Source: Tubulanus polymorphus
Taxonomy: Eukaryota; Nemertea; Palaeonemertea; Tubulaniformes; Tubulanidae
NCBI RefSeq assembly: GCF_964204645.1
Contig: NC_134036.1
Location: 7,736,704-7,800,703 of the forward strand
Length of the DNA: 64,000 bases
Direction of reading: 5' to 3'
Every line of letters begins with the position of its first letter. The stretch's first letter is position 1. Both the position numbers and the translations under genes were made by a program. The notes below the pieces were generated by a model that was not told the DNA's origin, did not search any database, and saw only the letters and a list, made by a program, of their open reading frames with translations. This document shows positions 9,897 to 19,878 of the stretch, piece by piece.

Positions 9897-12800
9897 TGAC
9901 TTTACATGTTTATAACACAAAATATAATAAGTTAACTAAATCAAAACCAATTGATGAAAATAATTTATCATATTATAAAGATGATAATATAAATGGATCA
10001 AGTTATATCAAATTACCATTTAAAACTAATGCTGTAATAAATGTACAAAATGTTTTCTATGGACAATTATACGTTGCTTACACCCAGTTGAAGATTATAA
10101 ACGACATAGTTTTACATTAACACATTATAAACCATTTGAAAATAATTATAATATAGACAAGTATCCTGTTAGATTTAGAAATATCCCAAAAATAGAATGA
10201 GATAATGATTTAAAGATAGATGTTATTCATTTAATCAAATTACCAAAAACAAAAGGTAACAATATTAAACATTTTACATTAGAACCTTTGTATTTATCAA
10301 ATGATTATGATTCAAATGATGTTATAGATATATTATATTATGAGAATCATTATATGTGGATAAAACGTATTGATTTATTTTTCAAATCAGAAAATGATTT
10401 TGATATTAAAATATATCTATGTAGAAAATGTATAACTAAATTCAGAACTGAAAGTGCATTATTAAATCATAAGCAATTATATAAAAATTATTGTAAAATA
10501 GTTTTACCAAATGAAAATGATAAAATATTAGAATTCAAAAAATATGATTACAAGAATAAAGTGCCATTTGTAATATATGGTGACTGAGTCACTCAATAAA
10601 GAAATAACTGATCAAGATAGGAAAGAAATATATTATAAAAGAAAGAAATCAAATTCTGAAAATGATATAATTGATTATTCAGATTCTCAAATAACAAATA
10701 CAATTAAAAAGATTCATCAAAGTGCTGCAGCTATTGGATTATATATAAAATCTGATTATCCATAACTAATTGAAAGTGAATATTATCATTATAGAAATGA
10801 AAATGATACAAATAAAGAAATAATTATGACAGAAGAAGATAAAGAAGAATTTGTGTTTGCAGATAAATGTTATTATTGTGAAAAGATATTTGATTTTAAA
10901 GATAAAAAAGTTAGGGATCATGATCATTTGAATGGAAAGTTTAGAGGCGCAGCGCATGAGAATTGTAACTTACAAGCTATGAAAATCAATTTTGTTCCAG
11001 TAATATTTCATAATTTATCAGGATATGATGCACATTTATTTATAAGACAGTTGTGTCATAAAATAAAAGAAATCAATAATGAAATAGAAAGATTAAATTC
11101 AAATAGATCAAAAGATAAAATAACAACTTATCTAGCTAAAACATCTGAGAATTATATATCTTGGGTATCTAAGATTTATAGACTCATATAGATTTTTAAG
11201 TACTTCATTAGATAATTCATCAAAAACATTAGTTGATGATGAATTTAAAATATTAAAGCAACACTATCCAAACAATGATCATTTTCAATTAATGAGATAT
11301 AAAGGCGCAATTCCATATTGATTTATAAATTGCATAAGGATTTTAATATAACTGAATTATTAAAAGAACAATTCTATGATGAATTCAAAAATGAATATGT
11401 GAAAGATGAAGTCTATAATAGAACATTGAATATTTGGAATCATTTTGGAATGGAAAATCATGGACAATTAGTAGATTTATATTTAAAATCAGATGTATTA
11501 TTAACTGATATATTTGAAAGGTTTAGAGATGTAAATCAAAAATATGTTAATATTGACCCATGTCATTGTCATTCTAGTCAAGGTTTAACTTGGGATCGTG
11601 GTTTAAGATTTACGGATATAAAAATGGATTTGTTAACAAATTTAGACCAATTATTGTTATTCGAAAAATCTATAAGATGAGGTGTTTCAGGTGTATTAGG
11701 TGATATATATTTCAATGTAAATGATAACCCTGGATATAATCTATTATATATAGATGCAAATAGTATATATGGTTGGGCAATGATGGAACCTCAGCGTTAT
11801 GGAGTATTTGAAATAACTGAAATTTTACAGTATGAAAATAATGATAAATTTGATTGGAAGAAAATAATTCTAGATATTTCGGATGATTCAGAGACTGGTT
11901 ACTTTTTGTTGTAGATTTCGAATATCCTGAAAACATTAAATTTAAATCTATAAATCTAGCATACTGTCCCGAACATAAAACTGTAACGCATGAAGAATTA
12001 TCAAATTATCAAAACAGAATTAAACCCGATAATCATATTCGTACAGAAAAGTTAATGGTAACTCAGGAAGATAAATGTAATTATGTAGTACATTATAGAA
12101 TGTTAAAATGCTATTTGAATCAAGGAATGATCCTAAAAAAGTACATAGATATATTTCATTCAGTCAATCTAAATGGTTAGAGAAATATATAGATTTTAAC
12201 ACCAAACAGAGAACTAAAGCTAAAACTGATTTTGAGAATGATTTCTTCAAGTTAATGAATAATGCATTCTATGGAAAAACTTGTGAAAACATCAGAAATA
12301 GAAATGATATTGAGTTAGTCAGTAATGGCAAAAGAATTAGACATTTACAAACATATCCTAAGTTCATCGGTAACAGAATATTTGATGAAAATTTAGCTGC
12401 AGTTGAAAGGAGAACTTCTATGAAATTTAATAAACCAATTCATGTTGGAGCAACAGTTTTAGAAATATCATAGTTATTAATGTATGAATTTTACTATGAC
12501 GTATTACAACCTCATTTTGGAGAAAAGCATATAGAAATCTTATATTTTGACACTGACAGTTACATATTAAAGATAAAAACTAATAACATAACAGATGATT
12601 TAAAAACATAAAAACATCATTTTGATTTTAGTAATTATCCTAAAGATCATGAATTGTTTAACAATGATAATAAAAAGGTGCCCGGTAAATTCAAAGATGA
12701 ATTAGGAGGTGAAGAAATATAAAACTAAAACTCATGAATCAAAGAAATTGAAAGGAATAACCAAAAGCGTTGTTGAAAGAAAATATTCATTTCGAAGATT

Positions 12801-13040
12801 ACATCAATTGTATATTCAATGAAGAAGTTGGAAAACATAAGATGAAATGTTTAGGATCCGAAGATCATGAAATGTTTATTGAAGAGATAGAGAAGATAAG
12901 TTTAAACCCATTCGATGATAAAAGATATATTTTAGATGATGGTATACACACAGTTATGGTTGTAATATAGAAGAATGCTTAAAATTAATAAGAGAAGAAA
13001 GAAAAGAGAATTAGATTATGAAAAGGATTCCAGCACGTTA
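9897..13040 (+). pseudogene. Protein-primed DNA polymerase B relic, intein-free
   Basis: Collinear with the polymerase at 29365-33600, in many frame pieces: C2H2-like IYLCRKC near 10410, exonuclease motif VIYGD near 10565-10585, the VRDHDHLNGKFRGAAHENC block at 10912-10970, FHNLSGYDAHLF near 11010, KSDVLLTDIFE near 11490, DANSIYGWAM near 11753, NNAFYGKTCENIRN near 12257, and catalytic motif C (YFDTDS) at about 12543-12560. Stops or shifts occur near 10060, 10198, 10585, 10763, 11190, 11678, 11910, 12473, 12608 and 12720. The motif C codons run on without interruption, so there is no intein here. Confidence 0.88.
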
Positions 13041-13067
13041 ATCAATTAAAAAAAAAAAATATTATAA

Positions 13068-13843
13068 ATGGAGAGTAAACAGTCACAAACTAACAATATT
13101 CACCATAAAAAATGTTCAAAATGTGAATTGAATAAGCCATTTACAGAATATTACACAAAAAAAACTAAGAAAGATGGTTTAAGAAACAATCGTAAAAGAT
13201 GTTGGAAACAGAAGAATAAACTGTATAATAAACAATGTTATATAGATAATATTGAAAAATATAAAGATAGAAGTAAACAATATTATCTAAATAATCTAGA
13301 AAAATGTAAAGAAACGAAAAAACAATGGAGAGAAAATAATCCAGAATATATTAGAGATTGGAAAAAAGATAATCGTGAACATTATGATGATTACAGTTAT
13401 AATTATCAAAAAGAAAGGCGTCAAACAGATCTTAATTTTAAAATGAAACAATGTTTGAGAAATAGATCATCAAAATTATTCAGTAAAGAAACGCATTTAG
13501 AAACGCTAAAAAAATTCCTTGGATTGTTCGGATGAATTTCTCAAATCATGGATCATATATCAGTTCGATGATGAAATGAATAAAGATAATTATGGAAATT
13601 ATTTTCATATTGATCACGTGTTACCAATATCTAAATTTAACACGAGTGATGAATACAATAAAAAAACTAATTTGGAATTGGAATAATCTAAGACCCATTG
13701 AAAAGAAAGAAAATAAAATTAAGTCTAACAAACTTGATATGAAATTATATTTTGATCAATTAGATAAAGCAAAGAAATTCATCGAATTATGGAATAGTGA
13801 TCCAAATAATGAACAATATGTTGAATCTTTATTGAGTGGTTAA
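13068..13843 (+). pseudogene. HNH-family endonuclease, C-terminal half frame-broken
   Basis: The first 155 residues are open: an N-terminal Cys-rich motif KKCSKCELNKPFTEYY..., then a basic, Asn/Lys-rich linker. After a stop at 13533 the next frames encode an HNH-type core HIDHVLPISKF (about 13605-13640), then TNLELE and NLRPIEKKENKIKSNK (about 13665-13730), the usual order in virus and phage HNH endonucleases. The frame shifts around 13540 and 13680 make it a pseudogene. A homopolymer A run and TATAAATG precede its start at 13068, resembling the promoter element of the intact Polinton. It sits directly after the polymerase and has no counterpart in the intact element. HNH assignment is from motifs only. 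Confidence 0.7.
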
Positions 13844-13959
13844 AGATTAATATATCTCAAATCTTCAACTAGCTAGTATTTAAAATTCTTTTACTTCAAA
13901 TGGCTAGTATCATTTGAAGAATAAGTATATTATTTTTTCCGCTTTTTTTGCTAAAATAA
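13844..13959. promoter_or_regulatory. Intergenic region with inverted repeats
   Basis: Holds words such as CTTCAACTAGCTAGTATTT and CTTCAAATGGCTAGTAT, with complementary TTTGAAGAA, that can pair weakly. The CTAG-rich words recall the larger repeated spacer at 19628-19877 in the intact element. Function unknown. Confidence 0.3.
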
Positions 13960-14496
13960 ATGTCAAAGAAATCTAATAAGAATAATATTAATATTGAAAA
14001 GACAATTGAGGATTTAGGTATTACAGATACTAAAGATACAGTTGTTTCTAATTGTGCTCAAAATAAAAATAATATTGATTTCGAATTCTACTTATATTGT
14101 AAGCACCATCTTGAGTTATTAATTGCTGGTGGAAAATCTAAGGATTTCTTGGGTAAAATTATAACTTATCAAGAATTAGATGCCATGAAACCAGACAAAG
14201 TAATCAAACATTTAAAAATATATGAAGAAGCTAGATTAGCTAGACTAAATGACTCTATTAGTGATGGAATAGTTAAATGTTAATACCAATTGATGATGAA
14301 AATAAATTATATAAAGATTTAAAAAAATTACTACTTAGTTATGACAGAACTGCAAAAATAGGTTGGGTACGCTTCATTTCAATTAGGTGGAATAATGACA
14401 TTAATTTCTACTGGCGTGATAACATTTTCTCATATCAAACCTATAGTATGTAAATCAGATAATAATATCGAAACAGTACAAAAATTAACTAAAATA
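13960..14496 (+). pseudogene. Homologue of Polinton 201-residue membrane protein, broken
   Basis: The open part (13960-14283) matches the intact gene at 18989-19594: IEKTIEDLGITDT, the YLYCKHHLELLIAGGKSKDFLGK block and the IYEEARLARLNDSIS block. Beyond a stop at 14281 other frames continue with YLVMTEL and ASFQLGGIMTLISTGVITFS, the predicted membrane segment. The order in this relic (before the integrase) differs from the intact element. Confidence 0.75.
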
Positions 14497-14497
14497 A

Positions 14498-14842
14498 ATG
14501 AGTGATGATGTTAAGAAGAAGCCTGAAAAACAAATTAAATGGGCTAGGGAATTAGGTAAAGATCTTCAGAATTAAAAAAGCTAAGAAAAAGAAATTAACT
14601 GATTTAAACGAATCACAGAAATTATCAGATATTGATTCGAATGATAATCCATTTAATTCTTCTAATACTGGAAGAAATAATTACTTATATATTACAATTG
14701 GGTTAATTGCAGTTATTATATTCTCCGGCGTAATATATAAATATAAGTATAAATCTGATGATAACAATAATGATTCCGATGATAAACATGTTATACCTGA
14801 AAATAAGTCAAATGATAAAGTCATTGAAAATAAACCAAGATA
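14498..14842 (+). pseudogene. Homologue of Polinton 131-residue membrane protein, broken
   Basis: Start codon follows AAAATAAATG. The frame begins MSDDVKKKPEKQIKWARELG, similar to the intact protein at 18661-19056 (KKKPRTQKQIEWSRQLGIK), is broken near 14570, and continues with a single hydrophobic segment (YITIGLIAVIIFSGVIY near 14690-14740) and an acidic tail. As in the intact element it follows the 201-residue homologue. Confidence 0.65.
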
Positions 14843-14849
14843 ATTATTA

Positions 14850-15975
14850 ATGGATTAAAATGAGATGAAAAAAAGAACAATATTAAATAGATTTATATTA
14901 TAACCCAGAGAGTGACGTATCATATTCTAGCGTAACAGAATTATGGGATATAATTAAATCTGATAAAGAAAATATAAAATATAGTGAACCGAGATTATTA
15001 TAGTGAACCGAGATTATGGTTACAAAATCAACCAACATATCAAATCCATAAGAAAATGGATAAGAATTATTTAACAAGAAAAGTTATGGTTTCATATATT
15101 GATCAACAATGGCAAGCTGATTTAATTGATATGAAGAACTTAGAAGAATACAACAAAGGATATTTATATATTTGGAATTAAATGTTTATTAAATGTTATA
15201 GACATATTCAGTAGATACGCATGGTCAATTCCAATCAAAAATAAAACTGGTATAGAAGTTACTAATGCTTTCAATATTTAAAGAACCTATTCCAGATTAG
15301 ATACAATTTGATGAAGGTAAAGAATTTTATAATAAACATTTTAAAAAATTATTATCTAATAACGATGTAGAATATTTTTCAACACACTCAAATAAAAAAG
15401 CATCTATTATGGAATGATTCAATACAACATTGAAAACTAGAATGTGGAAATATTTCACTGCAAAAGAAACATAAATATATCGATGTGTTAGATGATTTAG
15501 TGAAATGTTATAATAATTCTTAACTTTTACGTATTGGTGTGAAACCTATACAAGCTAGAAAAGAAGATAATTCATGAATAGTTTGGAATAATTTATATGG
15601 TGCGTTTGTTACACACAATTTTGGAGAACCTAAATTTAAAATAGGACAAAATTGTTTGAATATCTAAATATCGAAAAACAATTTATAAAGGTTATACTCC
15701 AAATTTTACTGAAGAAATATTTAAGATTAAAAAGATAATATTAACTAAAACGTTTGTTTATAAATTAGAAGATCTAAAAGATGAAAAAATATTAGGTTAT
15801 TTTTATGAACAAGAATTATCGCTTGTACCAAATCCAGATGATATAGAATATAAAATAGAGAAGGTATTGAAGAAAAAAAACTCTTAAAGGAAAAAAGTAT
15901 TCTTTACATAAATATAAAGGGTATGATGATAAATTTAATGAATGAATTTTATCTAGTAAAATTAAAAGAATAAAT
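14850..15975 (+). pseudogene. Polinton integrase relic
   Basis: Matches the intact integrase throughout: MVSYIDQQWQADLIDMKNL (first catalytic Asp region, 15085-15140), IQFDEGKEF (15300-15325), a KKASIMEXF-like block near 15400 where the Glu codon is still seen, RMWKYFTAKE, and a C-terminal chromodomain-like segment near 15850-15970. A duplicated ATAGTGAACCGAGATTAT word near 14980-15010 and several frame shifts and stops break it. Confidence 0.82.
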
Positions 15976-16595
15976 GAATAAAGATTTATTTATATTTGAA
16001 CCACATAATATGTTAGTTACTGGAGTAACAAATTGTGGTAAAACACATTTTCTATTAGATTTATTAGAAACTATTTATAAAAATCATTTTGATAATATAA
16101 TATTATTTTGCTACTTATTTTCCTACTTATTAAATGAATAAAACATATAATAAGGATATAGTTAAGATAAAAAAGTTTATTATATTAGATCCTAAAATAG
16201 TAAATGAAAATTTAGATAATTGTATTAAAATAGCAATTGATATTTACAAAGGAACAAATACATTATTCATTATAGATGATTGTGCAAATTTACATGATTC
16301 AAAATTTAGAGAAAGTGAGTTATGTTATTTAGCTTTCTCTGGGAGACATTTTGGGATAACAACTTGGTTTTTAAATCAAAAATATAATTCAATTGTTAAA
16401 GATTTTAGAGAGAATATTATATTCTTAGTTTTATTTTATAACTGAGATAGAAAATCAATGCAACAATCATTGGAAGAAAATCAAATTATACCTACTGAAT
16501 TACATGATGAATATATGAATAAATTAAAAAGTAATGAAGGTTCAAAATTATTACTGAGACTACAATTTCCCTATGAATATAAATTTATAAAATAA
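15974..16595 (+). pseudogene. Polinton packaging ATPase relic, nearly complete
   Basis: Start at 15974 and stop at 16593 match the intact gene's limits. Walker A GVTNCGKTHF is at about 16022-16050 and Walker B TLFIIDDCA at about 16260-16285, followed by the SELCYLAFSGRHFGITTW block. A one- or two-base shift near 16115 and a stop TGA near 16443 are the main lesions, so this is one of the best preserved relics in the window. Confidence 0.85.
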
Positions 16596-16603
16596 GGGGT
16601 ATG

Positions 16604-16818
16604 AGGCTAAAAAATTGATACCTTGTTTCTCCGCTCTGCTGAGCTTAAATGTTGACCTGGCCGCCTATCTACCCTATACATTACTTTTCTTAAAATCGTG
16701 ATCAATTTTACCATAACAGATCCGGCCGCTATAGAAATGAACTGTTTACAAATTTTATCATATTTTACAAAAATGACCCGGCCGCTGCGGAGAAACAAGG
16801 TATCATTTTTGTTTAGCC
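16604..16818. mobile_element. MITE-like element with about 30-bp inverted repeats
   Basis: GATACCTTGTTTCTCCGC at 16617-16634 is exactly repeated in inverse at 16787-16804, and the arms extend outward with GGCTAA...TTAGCC. The 215-bp interior has no coding capacity and contains two GGCCG(C)-rich words. A target duplication could not be defined with confidence. Confidence 0.65.
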
Positions 16819-16834
16819 TAACCTTTAAGCATTT

Positions 16835-17024
16835 ATGTATTAGATACGTATTAGATACGTATTAGATACCTTAATACTTAAAATTTGAAATATTATAGAA
16901 TTTTGAATTGTGTATGAATGGATGAGTGGATGAATTGGATGAATTGGAAGAATTGGATGACTCATCCATTCATCCTTTCATCCAATTCATCCATTCATCC
17001 ATTCATCCAATTCATCCAATTCAT
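16835..17024. repeat. Minisatellites, one palindromic
   Basis: First, about three copies of ATTAGATACGT at 16845-16875. Then 16909-17024 holds GGATGAATT-type units on one side and the complement (AATTCATCC) on the other, so the whole tract can fold as a long imperfect hairpin. Confidence 0.65.
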
Positions 17025-17260
17025 TAGAAACAGCTGAAAATGACTAAAAAATGTTTCAATTATTGCCCACAACATAGCGTCGCCAGATTTCTGATTTAAT
17101 GGTCCAAAAACTTATTCGATCGCATTTTTCTCGTTCATTATCTGGTAGATGAGAGCGGGTTAAACAATCGCGTAGCGATATGTCCGCATTGACATTGGCA
17201 GTAAAGAATGGGGAACAGCCTCTTCTCAATAGAAAAACACAAAATTATGTACCTCCGGTT
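17025..17260. other. Left flank of the intact Polinton
   Basis: No gene or known repeat seen. This is the pre-insertion target DNA and resumes after 34522. Confidence 0.4.
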
Positions 17261-17266
17261 TATAAA
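17261..17266. repeat. Target site duplication, left (TATAAA)
   Basis: TATAAA immediately before the AG start of the element; identical to 34517-34522. Six-base duplications are the known hallmark of Polinton integration. Confidence 0.92.
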
Positions 17267-17356
17267 AGTAATTAGAAGATGGCGTTTTCAGATCAGAGTA
17301 CGAGAGTACGAGACACCACTCATCATCACAAGTAATTTTTTTTCCTAATAAATGGG
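17267..17356 (+). repeat. Polinton terminal inverted repeat, left
   Basis: 90 bp matching the complement of 34427-34516 with a T/C difference near 17327 and one at the end of the T run. The inner end contains T-run, CCTAATAA and ATGGG, i.e. a promoter and the start codon of the first gene. Confidence 0.92.
17334..17354 (+). promoter_or_regulatory. Late-promoter-like element inside left TIR
   Basis: T8 run, CC, TAATAAATG. Same architecture as before most genes of this element; here it drives the inward-reading terminal gene at 17352. Confidence 0.6.
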
Positions 17357-17678
17357 AGATAGAAAAGCATTCTTAGCAACAATAAATAACAGAATAAAAC
17401 CAGCAAAAAAACAATTTGAAATAAAAAAGTTAGTTGATGTTACAAAAGAAATTGAACATAAAATATTGAAATTAGAAAAGATAAAAACTAAATATGGAGA
17501 GAAAGTATCAGCTAATTTAAGCTACTGTAATGTTAGTACATCGCGAGAATTTAAAGTGTTTTTACCCGATAAATGGGTTTCATTGAGTACGGAGGAATTG
17601 AAAGATTTAGTAGGATTTGAAATAATATATCATGGGAAAAATGAAGACGGTCATCATGATTTAGAAATTGTTGATTGA
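17352..17678 (+). CDS. Small Polinton protein, possibly ssDNA-binding
   Basis: 108 residues, intact. Lys-rich N-terminal half, then a beta-rich segment around residues 48-105 with KVFLPDKWVSLSTEEL and FEIIYHGKNEDGHHDLEIVD. Small proteins with this C-terminal pattern are found with mobile elements in invertebrates and look like compact OB-type folds; a role in binding single-stranded DNA during protein-primed replication is inference only. The start codon lies within the terminal inverted repeat, so its promoter is identical to that of the terminal gene at the other end. No homologue was seen among the relics. Confidence 0.65.
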   Translation: MGDRKAFLATINNRIKPAKKQFEIKKLVDVTKEIEHKILKLEKIKTKYGEKVSANLSYCNVSTSREFKVFLPDKWVSLSTEELKDLVGFEIIYHGKNEDGHHDLEIVD

Positions 17679-18660
17679 ATAAGAAATAAAAATAATGAAT
17701 ATCTAGAATCCAAAATGACCTTAGTCGTTTTATAAACAACTATAATCATACAGTACATCTGTTACATATTATTATAAGAGAGTGCTTCATTTGAATATTG
17801 ATCAATCAAACAGGTGTTGCACAACGTTGTTGTTATATAATAAGCACGTAGTACATACAACACACACAAGCCAGTTAGCCGGTATTGAATTACTGTGTTT
17901 TCATTAGTTGCTGAAAACGAGGTTTATTTAAATTAGCTCGGCCGTGACGACAGGAGGATAGTCATCATTCTCTCGTGATTAAAAGGAATATTTCAATGTT
18001 TTTACGGTAAGTTTTAGCAAAATTGCCCTATCCTCGACCTACAGAGTTTTCAGGGGATAAGCATCCCATTATTGAAAGGCGCCACGGGACGCTTATCCCC
18101 CGTCATTTCTACTTACACCCCCGGCGACCCACATCAACCGGGATCTCCTTCAATGATTGGTAGAAATCACATTATATTAAAGGCGCCTAATGTAATTTCT
18201 ACCAATCTCGAAATTCGAAATCGAAGGAGAAACCCGGAGAGTGGACGAAGGTGCATTTTCAAAATGCCTCTGCTGGCCAGAGCTACTCCAGTGGTTGAAT
18301 GAATTGCCTTATATACTTAGCTAAAACACCTAAGTAAATGTTGTTGGTGCTAAAAAAATATGTGAAATTTGAAATTATAAATTATTCCGAATGAAAAGAA
18401 TGTAAGAATGAAAACTGATAAATGAATTATGTATTTTTAACTTAATTATGATATAATTTTTAATCAAATTAGTAATCAATTACTATGTTAATTGATTAAC
18501 AAATTCAAATTCAAATATTCAAATAAAAACAAAATAAATTAATAAAAATAATGAATATCTAGAATCCGAAATGACTTATCTGGACAATTTAATTGCTCCG
18601 CATAGATGGTGCCATAAACGGCACCCACACAGTGATAGACAAAAGTAGTGAGATATTCAA
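17679..18660. other. Noncoding 0.98-kb segment with 35-bp direct repeats
   Basis: AATAAAAATAATGAATATCT and the 15 bases after it occur at 17685-17719 and 18541-18575 with one mismatch, bracketing about 0.82 kb. The enclosed DNA is richer in GC than the rest of the element (notably 17930-18300) and contains GGGGATAAGC/GCTTATCCCC words near 18051-18105 and a hairpin at 18155-18208. A 76-residue frame at 18072-18302 crosses the hairpin and is not credible as a gene. It may be a secondary insertion into the Polinton. Confidence 0.5.
18155..18208. repeat. Hairpin with 20-bp arms
   Basis: GATTGGTAGAAATCACATTA at 18155-18174 and its complement (one mismatch) at 18189-18208, with AAGGCGCC in the loop. 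Could be a nested MITE or a transcription stop; no evidence decides. Confidence 0.6.
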
Positions 18661-19056
18661 TTAATTTTTTTGCTTTTTTTCTAAAATATTAATCCATTTT
18701 TTTATTATCAATTTTGGAATTTCAGAAGTATTTTCATTTTTGATAGCAGTTGGTTCAGAATTACTAATATCATGAATTTTATTTGATTTCTTATACCAAT
18801 TACACCCAATCAAAATGAATACAATTACAAATCCAACTTTAAAATATAAATATTTATCAAATATTCTACTATCAGAAGGAGTAGAAATAACAATATTTTC
18901 ACCATTTTTATTAACATTTTTATTACTTATTTTTTCTTTTACAGCTTTTTTATATTCTTGTGATTTAATTCCTAATTGTCGAGACCATTCAATTTGTTTC
19001 TGAGTTCTCGGTTTTTTCTTCACAGTTAATTCCTTCACTTCTTTCACCTCGCTCAT
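18661..19056 (-). CDS. Polinton single-pass membrane protein, 131 aa
   Basis: Basic N-terminus (KKKPRTQKQIEWSRQLGIK, residues 13-31), one hydrophobic segment around residues 73-86 (FKVGFVIVFILIGC) and a polar Lys/Asn-rich tail. The family is unknown. A broken homologue lies at 14498-14842 and keeps the basic motif and the membrane segment. The start overlaps the end of the upstream gene by 68 bases in another frame, so the pair is probably co-expressed, although ATAATAAATG with a short T-run also precedes the start. It may sit in a virion or host membrane (inference). Confidence 0.75.
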   Translation of the reverse strand: MSEVKEVKELTVKKKPRTQKQIEWSRQLGIKSQEYKKAVKEKISNKNVNKNGENIVISTPSDSRIFDKYLYFKVGFVIVFILIGCNWYKKSNKIHDISNSEPTAIKNENTSEIPKLIIKKWINILEKKQKN

Positions 19057-19594
19057 TTATTATAGAAATATTTTTACTTTCAATATTTGAAAATGTTATA
19101 ACCCCAGTTGATAATAATGTCATAAATCCACCTAATTGAAATGATAAATATCCAATCCATTTATTTAATTCAGTCATAACTAAATAATCATTTTTTAAAT
19201 CGGAATATAATCTATTTTCATCTTCAATTGGTAGTATATAATTACATAATTTACTATAACCTTTTACTACATTTTCTGATATCGCGTCATTAATTCTAGC
19301 TGTTCTCGCGGCTTCATAAATCTTAAATAATCTAATAATTTCATCTGATTTCATTGTATCTAATTCATTATAAGTTAAATTTTTACCGACAAAATTTTTA
19401 CATTTTCCAGATGCTATTAATATTTCTAATTGATGTTTACAATAAAGATAATATTCATAATTATTATTTGTTGTAACATTATTTAAAGCACCATCATCTG
19501 GAGTTAATTTTGTTTCTGTTATTCCTAAATCATCTAAAGTTTTTTCAATTGGAACATCACCATTTTTAGATTTTATTTTCTTTTCACCTACCAT
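18989..19594 (-). CDS. Polinton protein with one membrane segment, 201 aa
   Basis: N-terminal VPIEKTLDDLGITETK (residues 14-29), then a block EYYLYCKHQLEILIASGKCK at 47-66, an alpha-helical middle, and a predicted membrane segment YLSFQLGGFMTLLSTGVITF near 149-168; the tail is acidic. The motif PIEKxLxxxG also occurs in the 476-residue protein at 22913-24343, hinting at a shared partner. A homologue is broken at 13960-14496. Preceded by a T7 run and TATATAAATG, the shared promoter form. Function unknown. Confidence 0.78.
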   Translation of the reverse strand: MVGEKKIKSKNGDVPIEKTLDDLGITETKLTPDDGALNNVTTNNNYEYYLYCKHQLEILIASGKCKNFVGKNLTYNELDTMKSDEIIRLFKIYEAARTARINDAISENVVKGYSKLCNYILPIEDENRLYSDLKNDYLVMTELNKWIGYLSFQLGGFMTLLSTGVITFSNIESKNISIINERGERSEGINCEEKTENSETN

Positions 19595-19615
19595 TTATAT
19601 AACAAAAAAATTAAT
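19592..19615 (-). promoter_or_regulatory. Late-promoter-like element
   Basis: Minus strand: ATTAATTTTTTTGTTATATAAATG is split here as AATTTTTTT, GTTA, TATAAATG. Matches the shared pattern closely. Confidence 0.6.
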
Positions 19616-19627
19616 TGTGTGATGTTG

Positions 19628-19877
19628 CAACTAGAATTTAACTAGAATGTAACTAGAATTCAACTAGATTAACAAGTTAGTTGAAATATTGTTGTTTGTG
19701 TTTATTTCTTGTTAAATCTAGTTGATTTTTGTTTCAACTACTAACAACTAGAATTCAACTAGAATGTAACTAGAATTAAAATAGATTAACAAGCTAGTTA
19801 AAATATTGTTAAATCTATTTGATTTTTGTTACAACTACCAATAACTAGAATTCAACTAGATTAACAAACTAATTGAA
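19628..19877. repeat. Noncoding repeated spacer in Polinton
   Basis: The word AACTAGAATTCAACTAGA and variants (AACTAGAATGTAACTAGA) recur about eight times, with ATTAACAAGTTAGTTGAA and TTGTTAAATCTAGTTGATTTT between them. The array has roughly two larger repeats (about 19628-19740 and 19741-19835) and a third partial. Many words are self-complementary (GAATTC, CTAG), so the region can form several hairpins. It lies between the ATPase stop and the start of the 201-residue gene. Possible roles are an enhancer, origin, packaging signal or terminator; none is shown. Confidence 0.65.
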
Positions 19878-19878
19878 T

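Larger units (their letters stand above)
9335..16595 (+). mobile_element. Degraded Polinton (Maverick), second lineage
   Basis: Seven gene relics in one direction: zinc-finger protein, protein-primed DNA polymerase, HNH endonuclease, two membrane-protein homologues, integrase, ATPase. All are on the plus strand and most are broken. The two membrane-protein homologues lie upstream of the integrase, whereas in the intact element (17267-34516) they lie downstream of the ATPase; an HNH gene takes the place after the polymerase. No capsid genes are present and no terminal repeats or target duplication could be paired, so both ends are probably lost. Confidence 0.85.

Noticed and set aside
18661-19594. 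Polinton cysteine protease in the two left-end genes
   Set aside because: Neither protein shows a His-Asp-Cys arrangement; both have a membrane segment and no catalytic pattern.
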